Positions 1 through 5,180 of a DNA stretch of 5,431 bases are shown piece after piece. Every line of letters begins with the position of its first letter. The stretch's first letter is position 1. The translations under genes and the position numbers were made by a program. The DNA comes from Bacteroidota bacterium (GTDB taxonomy: Bacteria; Bacteroidota; Ignavibacteria; SZUA-365): assembly GCA_018224345.1 (NCBI GenBank), contig JAGTUW010000172.1, positions 1-5,431 on the forward strand, given 5' to 3'. A model generated the notes under the pieces. That model saw only the letters and a program-made list of their open reading frames with translations, was not told the DNA's origin and did not search any database.

Positions 1-1203
1 ATCGAACGAGGTTGACTGCGTAGAGAATTCGCCTGTGACATAGGGGGGCAGGTCCTGCGTACTGATGATGTCGCCACGTGTGAGCACCACGGCGCGCTGG
101 ACGATGTTTTCGAGCTCACGCACATTGCCGGGATAATCGTAACGCTGCAGCACATCCATGGCTTCTCGCGAAATCGAATGCACGTCCTTGCCGTTGATCT
201 CCGCGTATTTACGTGTGAATTCCAGGGACAGCGGACCAATATCCTCGCGGCGTTCGCGAAGCGGAGGGAGGGTGATGGTCACGACATCGATGCGATAGTA
301 GAGATCCTCACGAAATATGCCCTCACTGATCAGCCGCTCGAGATCGCGATTCGTGGCCGCCACGATGCGGACGTCGAGTTGCAGTGTCTCCGAGCCGCCG
401 ACGCGCTCGATCTGTCCGAATTGCAGCGCACGCAGCAGTTTGACCTGCACCGCAGGTGGAATGTCCCCGACCTCGTCGATGAACAGCGTTCCTCCATCCG
501 CACGCTCGAATTTCCCGATGCGCTGTTGTCCGGCGCCGGTGAATGCCCCTTTCTCATGGCCGAAGAGTTCGCTTTCGAACAACGTTTCCGGCATGGCGGC
601 GCAGTTGACGACGACGAGGGGCTTGTCGCGCCTCTCGCTGGACATGTGAATGGCGCGGGCGATCAACTCCTTGCCCGTACCGCTCTCGCCCCGTATCAGC
701 ACCGGGGCCCTGCTGGTGGCGACGCGTCCCGCCGTGTTCAGTACTTCTTCCATGGCGGCGCTGCGCGAGACGATATTGGAAAACGAGTAGCGTTCGGCGA
801 GTTGCTCCCGCAGCAGCCGGTTTTCCGAGACCAGCGTGCGGTGTTCGATTGCGCGCCCGATGATCAACAGCAGCTCGTCGAGTTCCACCGGCTTCTGCAG
901 ATAATCGAAGGCCCCGTGCTTCATGATCTCGACCGCAGTTTCTATACTGCCGTATGCCGTGATGACGACCACGGGTATGTCGGGGTTGATCGCGTGTACC
1001 TCGCGCAACACCTCCTGGCCGTTCATATCGGGCATGCGGTAATCCGTCAATACCAGGTCGACGTGTTGTTCACGGAGCAGGGCAATCGCTGCCGTTCCTC
1101 CCGGCGCTTCGAAGACACGGAAATGCTTTTTTTTCAGAAAGCCCGCGATGGCGTTACGCTGCGCTTCCTCGTCGTCGATGAGCAGAACGGTGATATCAGT
1201 CAT
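1..1203 (-). CDS. Sigma-54-dependent response regulator, NtrC family (C-terminus beyond window)
   Basis: The frame starts at ATG 1203-1201 and gives 401 residues with no stop before the window edge. Residues 1-120 form a receiver domain: acidic pocket D10/D11, phospho-acceptor D54 in LTDYRMPDMNG, T82 and K104 in QKP. Residues about 142-380 form the sigma-54 AAA+ domain: Walker A GESGTGKE (172-179), the GAFTGA loop that contacts sigma-54 (219-224), Walker B FIDE (241-244), sensor I ATNRDL, probable arginine fingers R298 and R304, and sensor II PGNVRELEN. In this family, phosphorylation by the partner kinase drives ring assembly and ATP-dependent opening of sigma-54 promoters. The Fis-type helix-turn-helix expected at the C-terminus would lie to the left of position 1 and is not seen. 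It overlaps the kinase gene by 8 nt, so the kinase is almost certainly its partner. All catalytic motifs look intact. The target genes cannot be deduced. Confidence 0.96.
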   Translation of the reverse strand, partial: MTDITVLLIDDEEAQRNAIAGFLKKKHFRVFEAPGGTAAIALLREQHVDLVLTDYRMPDMNGQEVLREVHAINPDIPVVVITAYGSIETAVEIMKHGAFDYLQKPVELDELLLIIGRAIEHRTLVSENRLLREQLAERYSFSNIVSRSAAMEEVLNTAGRVATSRAPVLIRGESGTGKELIARAIHMSSERRDKPLVVVNCAAMPETLFESELFGHEKGAFTGAGQQRIGKFERADGGTLFIDEVGDIPPAVQVKLLRALQFGQIERVGGSETLQLDVRIVAATNRDLERLISEGIFREDLYYRIDVVTITLPPLRERREDIGPLSLEFTRKYAEINGKDVHSISREAMDVLQRYDYPGNVRELENIVQRAVVLTRGDIISTQDLPPYVTGEFSTQSTSFD

Positions 1204-3265
1204 GTGTATCCTCTTCGTCGTGTATGTCCCTCGTGTCCGGCAGCAGAAGTTCGACAGTCGTTCCGCCATGCTCGTTGCTTGTTATATTGATCTCGCCCCC
1301 ATGTTCCTCGACGATGTGGTGAACGATACCGAGGCCGAGTCCCGTTCCCGTCGCTTTTGTGGTAAAATACAGATCGAAGATGTTGCGGCGAACTTCTTCC
1401 GGGATACCGGGCCCGTTGTCCGCGACGGCGATGACGACATGTGCTCCGCGCCGGCAGGCGAGGAGCTTGATGTGACCGCCGCCTTCCATGGCCTCGATGG
1501 CGTTCCGCAGGAGGTTGAGCAGGACCTGCTGGATTTTCTCACGATCAGCCATGACTGTCAACTCTCCTTCCGCAAACACAGAGATAGCAATACCAGAGTC
1601 TGCCGCCATGGCCCGGACGACGGCGATGCTGTCATCGAGCATTGTGCGGACGTCACAGGGCTGAGGCAGCAGGCGTTGGGGACGCGCGAAGGCGAGAAAT
1701 TGCGTGATGATGCCGTTGACACGCTGAATTTCGGATCGGATGGTCCGTGTCATCTGCCGGTATTCGTCAACGTCCTCCTGCGGAGTGAATTCCGATTGAA
1801 AACGTTGGGTAATGATACTGATCGCATTGAGGGGATTGCGGATTTCATGTGCGATACCCGCCGCCAGTTCTCCCATGGCCGAGAGGCGGTCCCGGCGCTG
1901 TGATTGTTCCTGTATCCGGCGCTGGTCGGTGATGTCGCGTGCGATGGCCACGATGCTTTCCACCGCGCCTTCGTCGTCACGAATCACCGAGGTACTCACC
2001 GCCAGGATATGCCGTTCACCGCGTTCATCGGTCTGTACCGTTTCCTCCCAGGGGACAGGGAGCGATTGATCGCGTGTACGTTCGAGTCGCAGGACATCGT
2101 CACGGCACACCTCGTGGCAGGGCAGGCCGCGCGCTTCATCGGCAGCGATCGAAAAAAAACGCGCAGCGGCCTGATTGAAGACAGTGATCACACCCGTCGC
2201 GTCCGTGGCGACCACGGCATCGGATATGTTGTCGAGCACCAGGGCGGTGTACCCGCGCATTTTTCTGTGTTCGCGCTGCAACCCGGTGAAACGCCGGCGT
2301 GTGTTGAGAAGCACGAGCAACATACCAGCGATGACGAAAAACCCGGCGGCGATGATGACCATGCGATGCATCGAGCGCTGTTGAATTCCGCGTACGAGGT
2401 CGAGGGAGAGACCGATACGCATGAGCGCGATTTCTCCGTCCGCGACTTCCAGACGCCTGACGATTTCGAACAGCATATCGTCCGCAGTTTCGATATGCCG
2501 GGAGCGCGCCTCGTCACTGGTCATGGCTTCGATAAGGAAGGGATCTGCTGCAATGGCCCGCATTTCCTCCACCCCTGCACTGGCAGTGAGAATGCCATCG
2601 TCGTCCTGCAGCACCACATAGTGAATCGATGCCGTGCTTCCGATATCCCGCAGCAGACGTCCGATTCCCAGGCGTATGCGTTTTTCCAGCATGGTGGAGG
2701 AAGAAATACCGAGCAGAATCACGCCACGTTCGTCGCCGCGTTCCTGTGCAAGCAGGAACATGCGTTCCGTGGTCCATGGTGTCGGCGTCGCGTCCTGCGC
2801 CAGCCAGATGTATTCATTGCGGATGATCGGCAGGAGCAGGTCCTCATGCAATGTATTCATCTGCGCATCGTCCACTTCGCCTGTGCGCATGTGTCCGGAG
2901 ACATGCATGGCGGTACTGCTCCCGTCGTTGCGGAAAAGGGCGATCAGGTCCACGCCGCCAATTTCTGCGAGACGTGCGAGTTCTTCCCGGAGCGGACTGT
3001 CTCCGCTGGTTTCCACCAGGGTCGCGACGACGCGGAGGCGATCAATGATGGCCCGTTCGAGTTCCGCATTGGCTTCGACCGTCATCGTGCCCGCACGATT
3101 GATGGTTTCAATCAGCACTTCCGCCTCTGCCTCGACGAAGCGAAGCAGGTCCGCGCGACTCTGTGTGATCTCCACGTACACAAACAGCGTCACGGTCACT
3201 GCCAGCACTGCCAGTCCGGCAAGCAGCAGGGAGGTGCGGGAAGTGAGTATGCGGAAACGTTGCAT
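1196..3265 (-). CDS. Membrane-bound PAS-domain sensor histidine kinase, NtrB-like (689 aa)
   Basis: TM1 spans about residues 11-31 and TM2 about 302-321. Between them lies a region of about 270 residues, predicted periplasmic, that I cannot assign to a named sensor family. It opens with a helix-like stretch after TM1 and contains short beta-like segments (VDLIALFRNDG, GVILLGIS, YVVLQDDDGIL) that recall dCache/PAS-like folds. A cytoplasmic PAS domain (about 338-447) ends in the typical VAIARDITDQRR. The dimerisation and phospho-acceptor domain has LSAMGELAAGIAHEIRNPLN, with H473 as the phosphorylated histidine. The ATPase domain has the N box NLLRNAIEAM (N588), G1 DNGPGIP (616-622), F box (FDLYFTT) and G2 GTGLGLG (640-646). 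The HEIRNPLN signature is that of kinases that partner NtrC-type regulators, matching the gene it overlaps. No in-frame start lies upstream before a TAA at 3288-3286, so ATG 3265 is the likely start, although its Shine-Dalgarno is weak. The periplasmic signal is unknown. Confidence 0.95.
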   Translation of the reverse strand: MQRFRILTSRTSLLLAGLAVLAVTVTLFVYVEITQSRADLLRFVEAEAEVLIETINRAGTMTVEANAELERAIIDRLRVVATLVETSGDSPLREELARLAEIGGVDLIALFRNDGSSTAMHVSGHMRTGEVDDAQMNTLHEDLLLPIIRNEYIWLAQDATPTPWTTERMFLLAQERGDERGVILLGISSSTMLEKRIRLGIGRLLRDIGSTASIHYVVLQDDDGILTASAGVEEMRAIAADPFLIEAMTSDEARSRHIETADDMLFEIVRRLEVADGEIALMRIGLSLDLVRGIQQRSMHRMVIIAAGFFVIAGMLLVLLNTRRRFTGLQREHRKMRGYTALVLDNISDAVVATDATGVITVFNQAAARFFSIAADEARGLPCHEVCRDDVLRLERTRDQSLPVPWEETVQTDERGERHILAVSTSVIRDDEGAVESIVAIARDITDQRRIQEQSQRRDRLSAMGELAAGIAHEIRNPLNAISIITQRFQSEFTPQEDVDEYRQMTRTIRSEIQRVNGIITQFLAFARPQRLLPQPCDVRTMLDDSIAVVRAMAADSGIAISVFAEGELTVMADREKIQQVLLNLLRNAIEAMEGGGHIKLLACRRGAHVVIAVADNGPGIPEEVRRNIFDLYFTTKATGTGLGLGIVHHIVEEHGGEINITSNEHGGTTVELLLPDTRDIHDEEDTHD
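1210..1213 (-). promoter_or_regulatory. Ribosome-binding site of the response regulator, inside the kinase gene
   Basis: Read on the minus strand, GAGG lies 6 nt before the regulator ATG at 1203. It sits in the last codons of the kinase. With the ATGACTGA overlap at 1196-1203 (ATG of the regulator, TGA of the kinase), it supports translational coupling, which would keep kinase and regulator levels linked. It also fixes the regulator start. Confidence 0.75.
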
Positions 3266-3306
3266 GTATGCGCTCGTGACGACATATTAACACACGGAGT
3301 GGTAAA
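3266..3306. promoter_or_regulatory. 41-bp divergent intergenic region between kinase and glycosyltransferase
   Basis: This is the only space between two divergent start codons. It contains an AT-rich core (ATATTAA, 3284-3290) in GC-rich surroundings. On the plus strand, TTGCAT (3260-3265) and CATATT (3283-3288) are 17 nt apart and make a weak sigma-70-like pair. On the minus strand, TAATAT (rc of 3284-3289) could be a -10 for the kinase. Neither match is strong, and the -35 elements would have to lie inside the coding regions. I see no sigma-54 (GG-N10-GC) site. The exact promoters are unproven. Confidence 0.35.
3296..3299 (+). promoter_or_regulatory. Ribosome-binding site deciding the glycosyltransferase start
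   Basis: GGAG lies 7 nt before ATG 3307. It favours that start over in-frame Met39 (3421), even though glycosyltransferase homology begins only near residue 60. Confidence 0.6.
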
Positions 3307-4602
3307 ATGCACATGCAATGCGGCATCTGCAACTCCTCAAGGAAACGTCGTGCTTTCACTCATGCATCAATTATTCCTGTGAACACTGCCCTTACATCCC
3401 ACGGTGCCCGGAACACCGGTATGTCTGCCGGGCGCGGCGAATCCGGTCCCGCATCTCCGGCGGATCGGTACGCCTCGCATGGGAAGCCCGTCGTGCTTCA
3501 TGTGATCAATACAATGCGTTGGGGTGGCGTACGCAGGCATGTGTCGGATCTGATGCAGGGGCTGCCCGCACACGGTTTCGGGTCCCGCATCGCCGCCTGG
3601 CTTCCGCCGGGAGACATGTTGCATGGCGACGACCGCGCGACGCATCTGCCGTTGTACAGCGACGATGCCGGGGAGAAAAAAAGCATATCGGGTATTTTTA
3701 TCGCCCTGAGAAGACTGCGCGTCCTGTTCCGGCAGCACCCGATCACCGTCGTCCACACGCACAGCCGTTATGCCATGGCGCTTGTCTGCCTCGCGCTGTC
3801 GGGGAGATCGTCCGTACGGTATCGGGACGGCAGACGACTGCGGCATCTGTACACGACGCACAACACTTTCTCGAATCTCTCCTGGCTGCCGTGTTATCCG
3901 GCGCATATCATCGCACCTTCGGAAGAGGTGCGCAGGCATTTCGAGGCGCATGTCCGTTTTTCACGGCGGCGGCAGGTTCACATTATCCCTCACGGTATAC
4001 CGATACCCTCCGGCGTCAGACAGGCGGCGGATGGAACCCCGCGCTTCTGTTTCATCGGACGATTGTGCGAAGAGAAAGGCGTCGAAGTGCTCATGGCGGC
4101 CATACAGCTTCTTCATGCGCAGGGGGGGGAGATCCCGGACATCGACATCATCGGTGATGGTCCGATGATGCCGCGTCTGCAGGAGTGGCATGTCTCTCTG
4201 GCGAGTGACGCCATACGTCTGCACGGTTTTCTGTCCGATCCTGCGAAATTGCTTCCGGGGTGTACCGCGTTGCTTTTCCCTTCCACGCATCTCGATACTG
4301 TGGGATATGTCATACTCGACGCCATGGCGCACGGTGTACCCGTCATCGCCTCGGATCTCGCTGTACTGCGACCCTTGGTCCGGAACGGCGAGACAGGGTG
4401 GGTTTTTCCCGTCGGGGATGCCGCCGCCCTGGCCGATCGTCTGCGCCGCGCTTCTGCCGGGCCGGCGGAGATGCAGGCCATGGGCGCCCGGGCCCGTATG
4501 CATGTACAGGCGCATCATGACATCGAAGACATGTGCGCCGCCACCGCCACCGTGTATTCCCGGCTCGCGGGGAATGGCAGTATAGGGAATGAAGAGAGTT
4601 AA
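3307..4602 (+). CDS. Glycosyltransferase, GT4-like (GT-B fold), group 1 family, 431 aa
   Basis: The N-terminal acceptor-binding half begins at residue 61 with PVVLHVINTMRWGGVRRHVSDL, the usual glycine-rich first strand and loop of GT4 enzymes, and includes VVHTHSRYAMALV (148-160), TTHNTFS and IIAPSEEVRRHF. The C-terminal nucleotide-sugar half begins with FCFIGRLCEEKGVEVLMAA (247-265), followed by IIGDGPMMPRL (281-291), IRLHGFLSD (303-311), ALLFPSTHLDTVGYVILDAMAHGVPVIAS (321-349) and GETGWVFPVGDAAALAD (361-377). Such retaining enzymes move a sugar from a nucleotide-sugar onto lipid, LPS or exopolysaccharide precursors at the cytoplasmic membrane face. The sugar and acceptor cannot be told from sequence. 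The EX7E motif is replaced by D330-X7-D338. Residues 1-59 are hydrophilic, probably disordered, and without homology I recognise, so the true start could be Met39 at 3421. The gene stands alone here with no other polysaccharide genes in view. There is no clear terminator after it. Confidence 0.9.
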   Translation: MHMQCGICNSSRKRRAFTHASIIPVNTALTSHGARNTGMSAGRGESGPASPADRYASHGKPVVLHVINTMRWGGVRRHVSDLMQGLPAHGFGSRIAAWLPPGDMLHGDDRATHLPLYSDDAGEKKSISGIFIALRRLRVLFRQHPITVVHTHSRYAMALVCLALSGRSSVRYRDGRRLRHLYTTHNTFSNLSWLPCYPAHIIAPSEEVRRHFEAHVRFSRRRQVHIIPHGIPIPSGVRQAADGTPRFCFIGRLCEEKGVEVLMAAIQLLHAQGGEIPDIDIIGDGPMMPRLQEWHVSLASDAIRLHGFLSDPAKLLPGCTALLFPSTHLDTVGYVILDAMAHGVPVIASDLAVLRPLVRNGETGWVFPVGDAAALADRLRRASAGPAEMQAMGARARMHVQAHHDIEDMCAATATVYSRLAGNGSIGNEES

Positions 4603-4632
4603 AAGTTAAAAGTGAAAAGTTAAAAGTGAAAA
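4598..4632 (+). repeat. 7-bp tandem repeat GTTAAAA/GTGAAAA, five copies
   Basis: Five contiguous 7-mers run in the order GTTAAAA, GTTAAAA, GTGAAAA, GTTAAAA, GTGAAAA. The first copy includes the glycosyltransferase stop codon (TAA 4600-4602), so the array begins inside the gene end. The plus strand is almost all purine plus T at fixed positions. It probably arose by slippage; any function is unknown. Confidence 0.9.
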
Positions 4633-4677
4633 TGAGGGAAATGAGGGAAATGAGGGAAATGAGGGAAATGAGGGAAA
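4632..4677 (+). repeat. 9-bp tandem repeat (TGAGGGAAA), five copies, with G-quadruplex motif
   Basis: Five exact copies of TGAGGGAAA occupy 4633-4677 and follow the 7-bp array without a gap. GGG tracts fall at 4636, 4645, 4654, 4663 and 4672, separated by 6-nt AAATGA loops, which fits the general G3-N1-7 pattern for intramolecular G-quadruplexes on the plus (mRNA-like) strand. Because 9 is a multiple of 3, the array would translate as a repeated Met-Arg-Glu, but no start with a ribosome-binding site is present, so I treat it as non-coding. Confidence 0.9.
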
Positions 4678-4776
4678 TGAAGAATGGCACCATCCCGTCT
4701 TCACTGCGCTTCTGCGGGGCACAGGCAGGGGACACAGAGGGTTTATTACAGAATTGTATAGATACGGCTCCGCAAT

Positions 4777-4820
4777 CCGCAATCGAAGAACCGCAATCGA
4801 AACAATCCGCAGACGAAGAA
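4777..4820 (+). repeat. Degenerate 14-16-bp tandem repeat CCGCAATCGAAGAA
   Basis: Three copies run back to back: CCGCAATCGAAGAA (4777-4790), CCGCAATCGAAACAAT (4791-4806) and CCGCAGACGAAGAA (4807-4820). A further CCGCAATC half-copy lies just before, at 4770-4777. The copies have diverged by substitution and a 2-nt insertion, so this array looks older than its neighbours. No function is evident. Confidence 0.7.
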
Positions 4821-4895
4821 AAGTGTGTTATTTGCGAATAGTTCAGGACGAGTCCGATTCAATGTGGAGTGAATGTAATGCGCGAACGATTTTGC

Positions 4896-4923
4896 TTGAC
4901 TTTGATTTCTGGTCTGTTATTTT
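4896..4923 (+). promoter_or_regulatory. Possible sigma-70-like promoter for the downstream leader and CDS
   Basis: TTGACT (4896-4901) and TATTTT (4918-4923) are separated by 16 bp in a locally AT-rich stretch. The first matches five of six bases of the TTGACA consensus and the second four of six of TATAAT. Transcription would begin near 4930, giving a leader of about 90 nt before ATG 5022. If the organism belongs to Bacteroidota, whose main promoters follow a different consensus, this reading is weaker. Confidence 0.4.
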
Positions 4924-4944
4924 AACGGGTACGCAGCCTGATAC

Positions 4945-5014
4945 CTCCTGTACAGTTCCTGACCGGCGAGAGAGGGTTGACGGCGTTCCTGTTCTTTCAC
5001 AACCATTACAGGAG
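4945..5014 (+). promoter_or_regulatory. Leader inverted repeat able to mask the ribosome-binding site
   Basis: CTCCTGTA (4945-4952) is the exact reverse complement of TACAGGAG (5007-5014), and the right arm contains the Shine-Dalgarno AGGAG. A nearer segment, TTCCTGT (4986-4992), can pair with ACAGGAG (5008-5014) with one G-U pair and a 15-nt loop. A related TTCCTG also occurs at 4956-4961. Alternative pairings of one Shine-Dalgarno are what a translation-control leader (thermometer, riboswitch or attenuator-like element) would show. I do not recognise a known riboswitch class, and chance pairing is possible. Confidence 0.4.
5010..5014 (+). promoter_or_regulatory. Strong Shine-Dalgarno before ATG 5022
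   Basis: AGGAG is placed 7 nt before ATG 5022-5024. This is the best ribosome-binding site in the right half of the window, yet the reading frame it serves runs directly into a tandem repeat. Confidence 0.65.
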
Positions 5015-5021
5015 ATTTGTT

Positions 5022-5180
5022 ATGGAACAACAATGGAACAACCGAGGAACAACCGAGGAACAACCGAGAAACAACCGAGAAACAACCGAGAAACAACCGA
5101 GAAACAACCGAGAAACAACCGAGAAACAACCGAGGTGTCGGCATGATTATTGCTGCGGTATTCGCGCGCAGCGGGCGTGA
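5022..5180 (+). CDS. Putative 52-aa repeat peptide overlapping the next gene
   Basis: ATG 5022 follows AGGAG at ideal spacing. The product starts MEQQWNNRGTTEEQPR and then cycles through the 11-residue unit NNRETTEKQPR, which is strongly hydrophilic, mixed-charge and surely disordered. It ends in a Cys-containing tail (C39, C44, C45) and TGA at 5178-5180. The peptide cycle follows from an 11-bp DNA repeat, so the protein sequence may be a by-product of DNA slippage rather than selected. It overlaps the exported-protein frame (ATG 5143) by 38 nt, so it could act as a leader peptide that controls translation of that gene. No family is recognised. Alternatively this is not translated and the repeat lies in a 5' untranslated region. 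Confidence 0.35.
   Translation: MEQQWNNRGTTEEQPRNNRETTEKQPRNNRETTEKQPRCRHDYCCGIRAQRA
5024..5133 (+). repeat. 11-bp tandem repeat (G[G/A]AACAACCGA), ten copies
   Basis: One degenerate unit GGAACAACAAT (5024-5034) is followed by three GGAACAACCGA (5035-5067) and six GAAACAACCGA (5068-5133). The identical later copies point to recent expansion by slippage or unequal recombination. The period is close to one turn of B-DNA, so each unit presents the same face of the helix. There are no spacers, so this is not a CRISPR array. Because 11 is not a multiple of 3, every forward frame is open across it and reads the same peptide cycle. Confidence 0.95.

Larger units (their letters stand above)
4603..5021 (+). 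other. Repeat-rich intergenic region, no convincing protein gene
   Basis: Between the glycosyltransferase stop and the next well-supported start I find no ORF with convincing protein character. The open frames here are low-complexity translations of repeats or lack a ribosome-binding site. The stretch holds three separate short tandem-repeat arrays, a possible promoter and a leader with inverted repeats, each listed separately. Its middle (about 4740-4925) is visibly richer in A and T than the flanking genes. Between 4683 and 4770 I see nothing recognisable. No hairpin followed by a T run, and so no intrinsic terminator, is apparent. Confidence 0.7.

Noticed and set aside
1126..1139. Poly-A/T runs of 7-8 nt in the regulator (near codons 24-26), kinase (2152-2159) and glycosyltransferase (3676-3682) as slippage or frameshift sites
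   Set aside because: All three frames read through to intact conserved domains on both sides, and no downstream stimulatory structure or overlapping alternative product was found.
178..1290. 370-codon plus-strand open frame
   Set aside because: It lies antisense to the response regulator, whose minus-strand translation shows every receiver and AAA+ motif. The plus-strand product has no recognisable domain and reflects GC-rich codon bias.
1148..1903. 251-codon plus-strand open frame
   Set aside because: Shadow of the kinase catalytic domains, which carry intact H, N, G1 and G2 boxes on the opposite strand.
1904..3382. 492-codon plus-strand open frame
   Set aside because: It is antisense to the histidine kinase sensor and PAS regions and crosses into the glycosyltransferase start in another frame. 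The product is His/Asp-rich with no domain.
3318..4157. 279-codon Cys-rich frame overlapping the glycosyltransferase
   Set aside because: It is the +2 shadow of the glycosyltransferase frame, which alone shows GT4 motifs across its whole length.
4626..4841. 71-codon frame beginning with repeated Met-Arg-Glu
   Set aside because: The N-terminal part is only the 9-bp repeat read in frame, the remainder spans the degenerate repeat, and no ribosome-binding site precedes the GTG start.
4977..5005. Second promoter with TTGACG at 4977-4982
   Set aside because: No acceptable -10 element occurs at 16-18 bp spacing.
5024..5133. CRISPR array
   Set aside because: The units are 11 bp, head-to-tail and without spacers, and there are no cas genes in the window.
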